In this document: positions 1 to 7,215 of the stretch, piece by piece | How positions within the stretch are numbered: position 1 is the first letter of the stretch | Layout: each line of letters opens with the position of its first letter | DNA from: JBBQHM01 sp038323965 | Lineage (GTDB): Bacteria > Verrucomicrobiota > Verrucomicrobiia > Chthoniobacterales > UBA10450 | NCBI GenBank assembly: GCA_038323965.1 | Contig: JBBQHM010000033.1 | Span: forward strand, 1-20,427 | Reading direction: 5' to 3' | DNA: 20,427 nt | The notes under the pieces: model-generated | The model's input: the letters and a program-made list of their open reading frames with translations, nothing else | The model's database searches: none | What the model was told of the DNA's origin: nothing | Position numbers and translations under genes: made by a program

Positions 1-931
1 CTCCGTCGGAGAGGGCTTCTTCGGGTTTGGCGTGGACTTCGATCATTAAGCCATCGGCGCCGACGGCGACGCCGGCGCGGGCGAGCGGCGTGACCATGTA
101 GGTGCGGCCGGTGCCGTGCGAGGCGTCGACGATGACGGGCAAATGCGAGATGCGTTTGACGGCAGGCACGGCGGCGAGGTCGAGCGTGTTGCGGGTGTGT
201 TGCGCGAAGGTGCGGACGCCGCGTTCGCAAAGCACGATCTGGTAATTTCCTTCCGCCATGATGTACTCGGCGGCGAGCAGCCATTCGTCGAGCGTCGCGG
301 CCATGCCACGCTTCAGGAGCACCGGCAATTTCGAGCGACCGACCCGGCGGAGCAGCGTGAAGTTCTGCATGTTGCGCGCGCCGATCTGGATCATGTCGGC
401 ATATTTCTCGACGAGATCGACGCTCGAGTCGTCTAGCGCTTCGGTGACAATCTTGAGGCCAAACTTCTCGCGCACTTCGGCCAGCAATTTCAATCCATCT
501 TCGCCCAGACCCGAGAAGGCGTAAGGCGAAGTGCGCGGCTTGAAGGCGCCGCCGCGGAAAAATTGCGCGCCGCTTTTCTTGACGGTTTCGGCAATGGCAA
601 AGACCTGTTCGCGCGTCTCGACCGCGCACGGACCGGCGATGATGGCGAGCTTGCCGTTGCCAATCTCCGCGTCGCCGATTTTCACGATGGTCGGATCAGG
701 ATGGAGATCGAGCGAGATCAACTTGTAGGGTTTACTGACGCGGATGGCCTCCGCGACGCCGGGCAAATTCTCGAAGTGCCGAAGATCGACGGCGACCCGG
801 TTGCCGGTGACACCGATCGCCGTCCTGGTTGCGCCAGGCATGACGTGGGCGCGAAAGCCCAGCGTCTCGATAATCCGAACGACGTTCTTAATTTCGGCGT
901 CAACCGCCGAGGCACTCATCACGATCAGCAT
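1..931 (-). CDS. aroF: 3-deoxy-7-phosphoheptulonate (DAHP) synthase, type I with N-terminal regulatory domain; C-terminus cut by window edge
   Basis: Condenses phosphoenolpyruvate and erythrose 4-phosphate to DAHP, the first step of the shikimate pathway, in the cytoplasm. I translated it by hand from the ATG at 931 and can read 310 residues before the window ends; the family is usually about 340. Residues 1-70 form the small ferredoxin-like regulatory domain of the Thermotoga/Bacillus-type enzymes, and the TIM barrel follows. Visible motifs are AGPC (99-102), FRGGAFKPRTSP (125-136), QIGARNMQNF (182-191), KRGM (207-210), CERGVRTF (235-242) and SHGTGRT (271-277). Cys102, His272, Glu298 and Asp309 fall at the positions I recall for the metal ligands of the Thermotoga enzyme, which supports this start. 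The gene lies 24 bases downstream of the hydrolase stop, so the two are probably co-transcribed. The N-terminal domain predicts feedback control by an aromatic amino acid; this is inference. Confidence 0.93.
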   Translation of the reverse strand, partial: MLIVMSASAVDAEIKNVVRIIETLGFRAHVMPGATRTAIGVTGNRVAVDLRHFENLPGVAEAIRVSKPYKLISLDLHPDPTIVKIGDAEIGNGKLAIIAGPCAVETREQVFAIAETVKKSGAQFFRGGAFKPRTSPYAFSGLGEDGLKLLAEVREKFGLKIVTEALDDSSVDLVEKYADMIQIGARNMQNFTLLRRVGRSKLPVLLKRGMAATLDEWLLAAEYIMAEGNYQIVLCERGVRTFAQHTRNTLDLAAVPAVKRISHLPVIVDASHGTGRTYMVTPLARAGVAVGADGLMIEVHAKPEEALSDG

Positions 932-955
932 AAAAAGCGAACTCGCGGAATACCG

Positions 956-1582
956 TTAAACGGCGGACTGCGCAAGCCACTCGCGCCCGGCGGCAATGTC
1001 GCTGTTTGCTAATTCGTGGCCGGCCTGGTGGAATCGGAGATCGACGGAGGCGCCGAAACTTTTCAGGAGCGTGGCGAGCTCTTCGACGGGCGGCCTCGTC
1101 GCGATGGGATCGCTCTCGCCTGAGAGCATGAGCACCGATTCCCGCGAAAGATCGGGAGAAATGGAAGGCGTCAACGGCAGCATGCTGCGGATGAGAATTG
1201 CGCGCCGGAATTGCGCAACGCCGAGCAACATCATCGAGGCCGCGATGTTGGCGCCATTGGAGTAACCGACTGCGACCACGTCGCCCGCGTTGAAGTCGTA
1301 ACGTCCGGCAGCGAGATCGATGAAATCCGCGAGCTCGCTGGCGCGCACGATGATGTCTTCCTCGTCAAAGACGCCTTCGGATAGTCGGCGAAAAAAGCGC
1401 GGCTTGCCGTGTTCGAGGACATTTCCGCGAGGACTCAGCAGACCGGCGCCCGGATCGATGGCGCGCCCGAGCGAGACGAGATCGTGTTCATTGCCACCAG
1501 TGCCATGGAGCAAAAGCAGAACGCGGGTGGCATCCGTCTGGCGTGACGGTTGGAAGACGTGATGAAAGCCGGTGTCGTTCAT
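956..1582 (-). CDS. alpha/beta hydrolase (phospholipase/carboxylesterase type)
   Basis: A 208-residue cytoplasmic serine hydrolase of the carboxylesterase/phospholipase (YpfH/MhqD-like) family. The oxyanion-hole region is LLHGTGGN (24-31), the nucleophile elbow is GYSNG (106-110, Ser108), the acid is in LSGESDPI (Asp158) and the histidine in AGHEL (His189), so the triad is complete. There is no signal peptide. The substrate cannot be told from sequence; relatives hydrolyse short acyl esters or act in hydroquinone resistance. It is the first gene of a two-gene minus-strand unit with the DAHP synthase gene, 24 bases apart, but I see no biochemical link between them. The ATG at 1582 begins just before the family's usual N-terminal strand. 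A TAGATT hexamer lies a few bases upstream on the minus strand and could be a -10 box. Confidence 0.88.
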   Translation of the reverse strand: MNDTGFHHVFQPSRQTDATRVLLLLHGTGGNEHDLVSLGRAIDPGAGLLSPRGNVLEHGKPRFFRRLSEGVFDEEDIIVRASELADFIDLAAGRYDFNAGDVVAVGYSNGANIAASMMLLGVAQFRRAILIRSMLPLTPSISPDLSRESVLMLSGESDPIATRPPVEELATLLKSFGASVDLRFHQAGHELANSDIAAGREWLAQSAV

Positions 1583-1608
1583 TCGATGTGTAATCTACGT
1601 GCGCAAAG

Positions 1609-1655
1609 ACGTGTCGGGCTACAATTTCTGACACGAACCGCGAGATTCGACACGT
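1609..1655. repeat. 8-bp inverted repeat across the divergent promoter region of the hydrolase and prmA genes
   Basis: ACGTGTCG (1609-1616) is the exact reverse complement of CGACACGT (1648-1655). A further TGACACG copy lies between them at 1630-1636. The right arm covers the GTG start of prmA. A TACAAT hexamer at 1620-1625 inside the repeat is a possible -10 box for prmA, but no convincing -35 box accompanies it. The arrangement could be an operator for a dimeric regulator or could be chance; no regulator gene is adjacent. Confidence 0.3.
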
Positions 1656-2475
1656 GTTTATTTGGCGAAAATCAGCATCGGCAAGGTGGTTGCGCGAAAA
1701 TGAAGCGCAATTGCCGTTGGCACATGCGGTGATCGAGCGGCCGGGATTTCGTCGAATCACAATCGAATGCAGCTGCGATCGGCGCGCTGAAGCGGTGGCG
1801 TTGCGGCGGAGTTTCGGCGGAGCGATCCAGGCGTTGCCGCGCGACTGGCGGCAACGATTCCAGAAATCCCAGGCGGCGCGGCCGCTGCGCATCGGGTCGC
1901 GGCTTACGATTGTGCGCGAGCAGCGCCCACGCAGTGCGCGCAGCGATCTGGTGATTCCGGCGGGCCCGGCGTTTGGAACGGGTGATCACGCGACCACGGC
2001 GATGTCGCTGCGGATGCTGGAGGCCATTTCCCGCGAATGGAAAAAGGATTGGTCGATGCTCGATCTTGGCACGGGCAGCGGGATTTTCGCGCTCGCTGCA
2101 AAATGCTTTGGCGCGGGCCGGGTGGTGGCGGTGGATAACGATCCAACTGCGATCTCGACCGCGAAAGAGAACGCGCACGTTAACGGAATAATGGGAATCG
2201 ATTTCCACGTCGCAGACGCGATGAAGTTATCTCGATCGCCAAGGTTCGACAGCATCGCCGCGAATCTTTACAGCGAGCTGCTGATCACGATTTTGCCGAG
2301 GACGAAGTCGCTGCTGAAGCGCAACGGCGCGTTGGTATTATCCGGCATCATGCGCGGGCAGGAACAAGGCGTGATGGGCGCTCTGCGCGAGTCGGGTTTT
2401 CACGCTAAAACGATCCGACGACGCGGCAAATGGATCGCGATTCTCGCCACGCATTCCGACCAAAAACCCAGTTGA
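1654..2475 (+). CDS. prmA: ribosomal protein L11 methyltransferase (PrmA-like)
   Basis: Transfers methyl groups from S-adenosylmethionine to ribosomal protein L11. The 273-residue protein has a diverged N-terminal substrate-recognition half and a C-terminal Rossmann methyltransferase domain. The PrmA hallmark VIPAGPAFGTGDHATT spans 100-115. SAM motif I is DLGTGSGI (137-144), and the acidic end of the next strand is Asp161 in VAVDND. The post-II motif reads AANLYSELL (202-210), and a GKW motif near 258-260 matches the family's C-terminal end. The GTG start at 1654 gives FIWRKS, which resembles the usual PrmA beginning; ATG starts further in would remove conserved residues. No strong ribosome-binding site is visible. 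The nearest relatives act on L11, but a related small-protein or enzyme substrate is not excluded. Confidence 0.86.
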   Translation: MFIWRKSASARWLRENEAQLPLAHAVIERPGFRRITIECSCDRRAEAVALRRSFGGAIQALPRDWRQRFQKSQAARPLRIGSRLTIVREQRPRSARSDLVIPAGPAFGTGDHATTAMSLRMLEAISREWKKDWSMLDLGTGSGIFALAAKCFGAGRVVAVDNDPTAISTAKENAHVNGIMGIDFHVADAMKLSRSPRFDSIAANLYSELLITILPRTKSLLKRNGALVLSGIMRGQEQGVMGALRESGFHAKTIRRRGKWIAILATHSDQKPS

Positions 2476-2483
2476 CGCGGCGA

Positions 2484-2520
2484 GGGGTCGCCCGCACGTT
2501 CTGCGTTCCGAGGCGACTCC
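2484..2520 (+). repeat. stem-loop between prmA and the NDP kinase gene
   Basis: GGGGTCGCC (2484-2492) can pair with GGCGACTCC (2512-2520) as a 9-bp stem with one G-T pair and a 19-nt loop. It sits 9 bases after the prmA stop in a 90-base gap. There is no following T-run, so it is not a classic intrinsic terminator. It may be an mRNA 3'-end structure or a processing site. Confidence 0.3.
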
Positions 2521-2565
2521 GATTCTCCTGCATCACGCGGTTCATCGAGAGCCGCCGAAGTGACC

Positions 2566-3642
2566 ATGCCGGACGAACAACTTTCCTACGCCATCGTGAC
2601 GCCGTATTCGATGCGCAAATCGCGCACCGGCGGGATCATTTCGCGCCTGATTTCGCGCACCGGGCTCGACCTCGTCGCGGGTCGGATGTTTGCGCCCAGC
2701 GAGGAACTCGTTCGCCGTTATGCCGACACGATCGTCACGGAAACGGAGCCGCGACATCGCGCAACCCAGGAGCTGATTCGCGACTACGTGCTCCAGAATT
2801 TCACCGGGAATGTCAACGGCCAGCAGGCGCGCGTTTTGTTCCTGGTTTTCCGCGGCGCGGACGCGATCGAGAGATTGCACAACGTCGTTGGGCACATCGT
2901 GCACGAGCGGACGAGCGGCGAAACGATTCGCGATACGTTTGGCGATTATATCACGGACAAGGACGGTAAAGTTTCCTACTTTGAGCCCGCGGTGCTGACG
3001 TCGTTTGCGCCAAAACAGGTCGAGGCCGACCTAAAATTGTGGGCGGAATTTTCCGATAGCGACGGCGGGATCCTTGAAAAAGTGATCACCTACTCGTCAG
3101 CCCCCAACGTGCAGAAAACGCTGGTCCTGATAAAGCCGGACAATTTCAAATTCCCGAACCAGCGGCCGGGCGGCGTGATCGAAGTTTTTTCGCGCACCGG
3201 TCTCTACATCATCGGGTTCAAAGTGCACCAGATGACGGTCGCGCAGGCGGAAGAATTTTACGGCCCCGTCCTGCAAGTTCTCGAAGACAAGCTCGGCGCG
3301 GCCAAAGGTCGCGGCGCGTGGGAGGAAATCGTGGAATTCATGGCGGGCTGCAAGCCGAGTGAATGTCCAGCCGGCAAGCGTAATGAGCCCGGCACGGAGA
3401 AGTGCATCGCGCTGGTGTATCAAGGCGACGATGCCGTCCGGAAAATCCGCGAAGTTCTCGGGCCGACCGATCCGAGCAAGGCGCCTCCCGGTTCGATCCG
3501 CAAAGAGTTCGGCCAATCGATCATGGTCAACGCCGCGCATGCTTCCGATGCGCCGGAAAACGCTCAGCGCGAGATGGCCATCGTGCAGGTGGACGATAAC
3601 AATTTTAAGCCGCTTATAGAATCCTTTTACCGACGCAAATAG
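2566..3642 (+). CDS. nucleoside diphosphate kinase, tandem-domain form with degenerate N-terminal domain
   Basis: Exchanges terminal phosphates between nucleoside tri- and diphosphates through a phosphohistidine. The 358-residue protein is more than twice the usual NDK length. The C-terminal domain (about 184-340) carries TLVLIKPDNF (185-194), LGPTDPSKAPPGSIRKEFG (298-316) and the active-site motif NAAHASD (322-328) with His325. It also has an insertion around 245-280 containing three Cys. The N-terminal segment (about 5-155) has the same order of elements: AIVTPYS in place of the IKPD strand, then GGIISRL, then SGETIRDTFGDY. It lacks the Lys (Thr12) and the catalytic His (Val143 by my alignment), so it looks like an inactive NDK copy. 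I chose the ATG at 2566, with GAAG upstream, over the in-frame GTG at 2560. The aminotransferase gene follows after 24 bases. Confidence 0.85.
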   Translation: MPDEQLSYAIVTPYSMRKSRTGGIISRLISRTGLDLVAGRMFAPSEELVRRYADTIVTETEPRHRATQELIRDYVLQNFTGNVNGQQARVLFLVFRGADAIERLHNVVGHIVHERTSGETIRDTFGDYITDKDGKVSYFEPAVLTSFAPKQVEADLKLWAEFSDSDGGILEKVITYSSAPNVQKTLVLIKPDNFKFPNQRPGGVIEVFSRTGLYIIGFKVHQMTVAQAEEFYGPVLQVLEDKLGAAKGRGAWEEIVEFMAGCKPSECPAGKRNEPGTEKCIALVYQGDDAVRKIREVLGPTDPSKAPPGSIRKEFGQSIMVNAAHASDAPENAQREMAIVQVDDNNFKPLIESFYRRK

Positions 3643-3666
3643 CTCCCCGACCCGCAATTTAATATC

Positions 3667-4830
3667 ATGGAAATCTCCGCCCGCGCCGCCCAGCTCACTC
3701 CCTCCCTCACTCTCACCATCGACAGCAAAGCCAAGGCGATGAAATCCGAGGGACTCGACGTCTGCGGATTTGGCGCCGGCGAACCCGATTTTGATACCCC
3801 CGAGCACATCAAGCAGGCTGCGATTCAGGCGCTGCAAGCGGGTTTCACAAAATATACGCCGAGCGCCGGCATCCCCGAGTTGCGCCAGGCGATCTCGGAT
3901 AAACTCCAGGCCGATAACGGACTGACTTATCGCGCCAACCAAATCGTGGTGAGTAACGGTGCGAAGCATGCGTGTTACAACGCGATCCTCGCGACCTGCC
4001 AGCCGGGCGATGAAGTGGTCATTCCGTCGCCGTATTGGGTCAGCTATCCCGACATGGTGCGACTGGCCGGTGCGGACCCGGTGATCGTGCAAACGCGCGA
4101 AAGCAATAACTGGAAAATGCGCGCCGAGGATTTCGAGAACGCGATGACGCCGCGCACGAAAATGTTGATCCTGAACACCCCGGGCAATCCGACCGGGGCC
4201 GTTTACACGCGCGATGAGCTAGCCGCGATCGTGGAAGTGGCCGCCGAAGAGGACATCTATATTTTGTCCGACGAAATTTACGAGAAGCTCATCTACGACG
4301 ACGCCAAGCACGTCAGCGTCGGCTCGATCTCGAAGGAAGCTTACGATCTTACGATCACGATCAACGGTTTCAGCAAAGCGTATGCGATGACCGGCTGGAG
4401 ATTGGGATATTCGGCCGCGCCGGAAGCTATCGCGAAAGCCATCGATTCCATCCAGAGCCACAGCACATCAAATGCAAATTCCTTTGCGCAACGCGGCGCG
4501 CTCGCAGCCTTGAAAGGCGATCAGCAGCCGATGTCCGACATGCGCGATGAGTTCGATATGCGTCGCAACTACATGTTCGACCGATTATCGAAGATCCCGA
4601 ACATCAGCGCGGTCAAGCCGCAGGGCGCATTCTACATCTTGGTGAACATCTCGAATCTCGGGCTGACTTCGCAGAACTTTTCCGATCGGTTACTGAGCAA
4701 AGCGAATGTGGCTGTCGTTCCCGGCGCAGCATTTGGCGACGACCGCGTGATCCGCCTCAGCTACGCGACAAGCATCGATATCATCAAAAAAGGTCTCGAC
4801 CGCTTTCAGGATTTTTGCCGGACGCTTTAG
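3667..4830 (+). CDS. class I pyridoxal-phosphate aminotransferase, aspartate aminotransferase-like
   Basis: A 387-residue cytoplasmic PLP enzyme of fold type I, close to the AspC/AAT-I-beta group that transfers amino groups between aspartate and 2-oxoglutarate. Visible features are GAGEPDFDTP (36-45), KYTPSAGIPELR (62-73), PSPYWVSYPD (120-129), NTPGNPTG (170-177, PLP Asn), SDEIYE (201-206, PLP Asp202 and Tyr205), NGFSKAYAMTGWRLGY (233-248, Schiff-base Lys237) and IRLSYA (362-367, carboxylate-binding Arg363). Length is normal for the family. Some relatives also use prephenate and so serve phenylalanine and tyrosine synthesis, but the residue usually discussed near the N-terminus is not the one I would expect, so I leave the substrate open. 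The ATG at 3667 has no Shine-Dalgarno sequence; the AT-rich TTTAATATC lies directly before it. Confidence 0.92.
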   Translation: MEISARAAQLTPSLTLTIDSKAKAMKSEGLDVCGFGAGEPDFDTPEHIKQAAIQALQAGFTKYTPSAGIPELRQAISDKLQADNGLTYRANQIVVSNGAKHACYNAILATCQPGDEVVIPSPYWVSYPDMVRLAGADPVIVQTRESNNWKMRAEDFENAMTPRTKMLILNTPGNPTGAVYTRDELAAIVEVAAEEDIYILSDEIYEKLIYDDAKHVSVGSISKEAYDLTITINGFSKAYAMTGWRLGYSAAPEAIAKAIDSIQSHSTSNANSFAQRGALAALKGDQQPMSDMRDEFDMRRNYMFDRLSKIPNISAVKPQGAFYILVNISNLGLTSQNFSDRLLSKANVAVVPGAAFGDDRVIRLSYATSIDIIKKGLDRFQDFCRTL

Positions 4831-4833
4831 TCG

Positions 4834-4960
4834 GTCATCCCGAGCGAAGTCGAGGGACCCGTGGTGTCAGCTTCAAGTTTCGCAACGGGGTTCCCGTTCG
4901 ACTCGCCTTCGGCTCGCTCAGGGCAGGCTCTCGACTTCGCTGGGCTGCGCTCGGAATGAC
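4834..4960. repeat. interspersed palindromic repeat element (about 127 bp) with imperfect terminal inverted repeats
   Basis: The left arm starts GTCATCCCGAGCGAAGTCGA at 4834. The right arm, read on the minus strand from 4960, starts GTCATTCCGAGCG, then has ten extra bases, then continues AAGTCGAGAG. The interior contains the self-complementary stretch CTCGCCTTCGGCTCG, within a sequence type I know as a repeated extragenic element in several phyla. Translated, it gives the typical spurious HPERSRG peptide. It begins 3 bases after the aminotransferase stop and reaches into the first codons of the GH57 gene. It has no transposase of its own; a MITE- or REP-like element is the likely class. Copy number cannot be judged from this window. 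Confidence 0.75.
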
Positions 4961-6536
4961 ACGCGGTTCGCTGGCGCTAATTCTCCACGCGCATCTGCCG
5001 TTCGTCCGGCATCCGGAGCACGAATGGTTTTTCGAGGAGGAATGGCTTTTCGAGGCGATCACGGAAACCTACGTCCCGCTCGTCGCGATGATGCGCCGAT
5101 TGCACGCCGACGCCGTGCCGTTCCGCATCACGATGTCGGTAACCCCGACGCTCGGCGCGATGCTGCGCGACGAGCTGCTGCTTGAGCGCTACGTCCGCCA
5201 TCTTAACGAACTCATCGAACTGTCAGAACGCGAAATCGTTCGGACGCGCGCAACCAACGTCGCTCCTCTTGCCCATTTTTATCACGATCTCTTTCGCGAA
5301 ACGAAAAAGCTTTTCGTCGATGAATGGCAGTGCGATTTGATCCAGCAACTGCGCGAACTTCGGGATCTCGGATCGCTTGAAATCATCGCTTCGAGCGCGA
5401 CGCACGCAGTCCTTCCGCTCTTCCAAAAAACTTCCGGCGCTGCGCACGCGCAAATTGCGATCGGTTGCGACGAGTTTCGCGAAATCTTCGGCGCCGATCC
5501 GGTCGGCTTCTGGCTCCCGGAATGCGCCTACGCGCCAGGGATCGATGTGCTCCTGCAACGACAGGAAGTCCGCTGGTTTGTGATCGATGCGCACGGGCTT
5601 ACTTCCGCGCAGCCCGCGGCGATGCGCGGAACCTACGCACCCTGCTTCACGCCCGCCGGCCCCGCCGCTTTCGCCCGTGACCGGGAAACGAGCCGACAGG
5701 TCTGGGATGCAAAATCGGGATTTCCCGGCGATCCGGCCTATCGCGATTTTTATCGCGACCTCGGGTTCGACCTGACTCCGGAAATCATCGGTAAACTTTC
5801 CCACGGGATCCGAAAGTTTACCGGCATCAAATATCATCGCGTCACCGGCGGCGACGGCGCGAAACAACTTTACGATCCGGAAGGGGCGAAGCGTGTCGCT
5901 CATGAGCACGCGCGACATTTTCTCGAACGACGCACCGCGCAATTCTCGGAGCTGCAGGAGCACAATTTCACTCCCATTGTTGTCGCTCCTTTCGACGCGG
6001 AGCTATTTGGACATTGGTGGTTTGAAGGACCAATTTTTCTCGAGCAACTGATTCGGCTGACCGCAGCGCGGACCGATGTCGGACTCACGACTCCGACCCA
6101 ATATCTGGAGGCGAACCGGACGCAGCAGAGCACGCAGGTCGCCGCTTCGAGCTGGGGCGACAAGGGGTACTTCGACGTCTGGCTGGACGAAAAGTGCAGT
6201 TGGATTTACCCGCTGTTGCACCGAGCCGGCCGCGAAATGTCCGAGGTTACGCGCAAACATTCCGCAGACTCAGATTCTAACACTTCGCGCGTTTTAAAAC
6301 AGCTCGCGCGAGAACTTCTCCTCGCGCAATCGAGCGATTGGCCATTCCTGATTCGGAACCATACGGCCGGCGATTACGCGTCGGCGCGAGTGCGCGATCA
6401 CCTCGAACGTTTTCGTCGCTTACACGATAGTTTTGTTGCCGGACGAGTGGACGATGCGTTTCTTTCCGGTTGCGAAGCGCGCGACAATCTGTTTCGCGAC
6501 CTGGACTGGCGGCATTACATCTCCTCATGCAATTGA
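4956..6536 (+). CDS. glycoside hydrolase family 57 protein, 1,4-alpha-glucan branching enzyme type
   Basis: Predicted to form alpha-1,6 branches in glycogen-like alpha-glucan in the cytoplasm. The protein is 526 residues, the length of characterised GH57 branching enzymes. The N-terminus reads LALILHAHLPFVRHPEHEWFFEE, typical of the family's first conserved region. The nucleophile motif FWLPECAYAPG places Glu at 189, and APFDAELFGHWWFEGP places the acid Asp at 347. SSWGDKGYFDVWLD (398-411) and the helical C-terminal region (about 430-526) fit DUF1957-type branching enzymes. I chose the ATG at 4956; the open frame extends back to 4815, but those 47 codons overlap the aminotransferase gene and encode repeat-derived peptide. 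No other glycogen gene is adjacent. The next gene overlaps it by 10 bases. Relatives include amylases and 4-alpha-glucanotransferases, so activity is not certain. Confidence 0.87.
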   Translation: MTRGSLALILHAHLPFVRHPEHEWFFEEEWLFEAITETYVPLVAMMRRLHADAVPFRITMSVTPTLGAMLRDELLLERYVRHLNELIELSEREIVRTRATNVAPLAHFYHDLFRETKKLFVDEWQCDLIQQLRELRDLGSLEIIASSATHAVLPLFQKTSGAAHAQIAIGCDEFREIFGADPVGFWLPECAYAPGIDVLLQRQEVRWFVIDAHGLTSAQPAAMRGTYAPCFTPAGPAAFARDRETSRQVWDAKSGFPGDPAYRDFYRDLGFDLTPEIIGKLSHGIRKFTGIKYHRVTGGDGAKQLYDPEGAKRVAHEHARHFLERRTAQFSELQEHNFTPIVVAPFDAELFGHWWFEGPIFLEQLIRLTAARTDVGLTTPTQYLEANRTQQSTQVAASSWGDKGYFDVWLDEKCSWIYPLLHRAGREMSEVTRKHSADSDSNTSRVLKQLARELLLAQSSDWPFLIRNHTAGDYASARVRDHLERFRRLHDSFVAGRVDDAFLSGCEARDNLFRDLDWRHYISSCN

Positions 6537-6841
6537 AGCAGCAAATTTCGATACTGGGCGCAGCAGTTCTGATTGCTGCCACGTGCTTTGCGCAATCGTC
6601 CGGCGAGGTTCGGAAAAGCAGGATCAGTTTTCTGCCGCCCCCGGTTGATGGGGCCATCAGCCTTGGTGTTTACGATGAATCAGGGCAGCTCGTCCGTGTT
6701 CTCCACCAGGAAGCTGACATCGACGAATTCACGATTGGCGCCGATGCGCTCGTGACATCCTGGGATGGCAGAGACAACGACGGCTTTGATTTGCCAGCCG
6801 GCTCTTATCACGCTCGCGGATTCGTCGTCCCAAAAATCTAA
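6527..6841 (+). CDS. secreted FlgD Ig-like domain protein; probable N-terminal part of a split gene
   Basis: 104 residues with a signal peptide (KQQ, then hydrophobic ISILGAAVLIAATCFA to about 22), so it is exported. Residues 45-100 match the FlgD C-terminal Ig-like beta fold: LGVYDESGQLVRVL, then TSWDGRDNDGFDLPAGSYHARG, a pattern also seen in sorting and adhesion domains. The ATG at 6527 overlaps the GH57 stop by 10 bases, suggesting coupling; the earlier start at 6470 would lie deep in the GH57 gene and spoil the signal peptide. The reading frame ends at TAA 6839-6841 and continues in the same frame without a gap into the next open frame. FlgD-Ig domains in such proteins normally belong to longer chains, so a nonsense mutation or sequencing error is likely. 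The function is unknown. Confidence 0.65.
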   Translation: MQLKQQISILGAAVLIAATCFAQSSGEVRKSRISFLPPPVDGAISLGVYDESGQLVRVLHQEADIDEFTIGADALVTSWDGRDNDGFDLPAGSYHARGFVVPKI

Positions 6842-7174
6842 GTGAAACAATCCGAGGAAGCGATCGACCTGGGCACTGAAGTGGCGAGCGCAAAAATTAA
6901 ACTGGTCGCAAATCCATTGCTGAAAAATGAACGAGCGACGATCGAAGTTGCCGTCGGGTTCGACGACGAAAACGCTTTCATCAAAACCGCGGACGGTTTG
7001 CCGCTTCTGACCCTGACTCAAGGGAATGAGCTTTCGCAAGCGTCGCTCATTTCTGGCGCAGACAACAAGACGGTGAGTGTGCGGATCGCAGACGGCAAAG
7101 GCGGCCATCGCTTCGAGGTGACGGGCCTGGAAAAAATGATGGCATTCGACTGCGGTGAGATCGAGCTGAAGTAG
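6842..7174 (+). CDS. hypothetical protein, in-frame continuation of the preceding FlgD-like gene
   Basis: 110 codons starting GTG directly after the preceding TAA and in the same reading frame. There is no signal peptide, no recognised domain and no ribosome-binding site. The sequence alternates short beta-like runs: ATIEVAVGFDDENAFIKTADG, LPLLTLTQGN, KTVSVRIADG, HRFEVTGLEKMMAFDCGEIELK. This suggests a beta-rich exported domain. Codon usage looks like the neighbours, so the segment has probably been coding until recently. I judge it more likely the C-terminal part of one gene broken at 6839 than an independent gene, though a leaderless or coupled second cistron is possible. The lpxC-fabZ gene follows after 41 bases. 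Confidence 0.5.
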   Translation: MKQSEEAIDLGTEVASAKIKLVANPLLKNERATIEVAVGFDDENAFIKTADGLPLLTLTQGNELSQASLISGADNKTVSVRIADGKGGHRFEVTGLEKMMAFDCGEIELK

Positions 7175-7180
7175 GCGCGA

Positions 7181-7208
7181 TTGACCTCGCCGCCCTGGCT
7201 TGTTAACT
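7181..7208 (+). promoter_or_regulatory. candidate sigma-70-type promoter for lpxC-fabZ and lpxA
   Basis: TTGACC (7181-7186) and TTAACT (7203-7208) are separated by 16 bases. The -35 match is 5 of 6 and the -10 match only 3 of 6. A start site about seven bases downstream would fall at or next to the GTG at 7216, giving a leaderless or nearly leaderless message, which fits the missing ribosome-binding site. This is a weak prediction. Confidence 0.3.
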
Positions 7209-7215
7209 AGCGCAC

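Noticed and set aside
563..1012. 149-codon plus-strand frame
   Set aside because: Antisense to the DAHP synthase and hydrolase genes, whose motifs are unmistakable.
3097..4092. 331-codon open frame on the minus strand
   Set aside because: It lies antisense to the NDP kinase and aminotransferase genes, both clearly coding; His/Arg/Asp-rich composition is typical of an antisense shadow in GC-rich DNA.
4815..4955. N-terminal extension of the GH57 frame back to an ATG at 4815
   Set aside because: It overlaps the aminotransferase gene and translates the palindromic repeat; family similarity begins only after the ATG at 4956.
6839..6841. TAA as a programmed readthrough or recoding site
   Set aside because: No stop-proximal structure or recoding signal is visible; a mutation or sequencing error is simpler.
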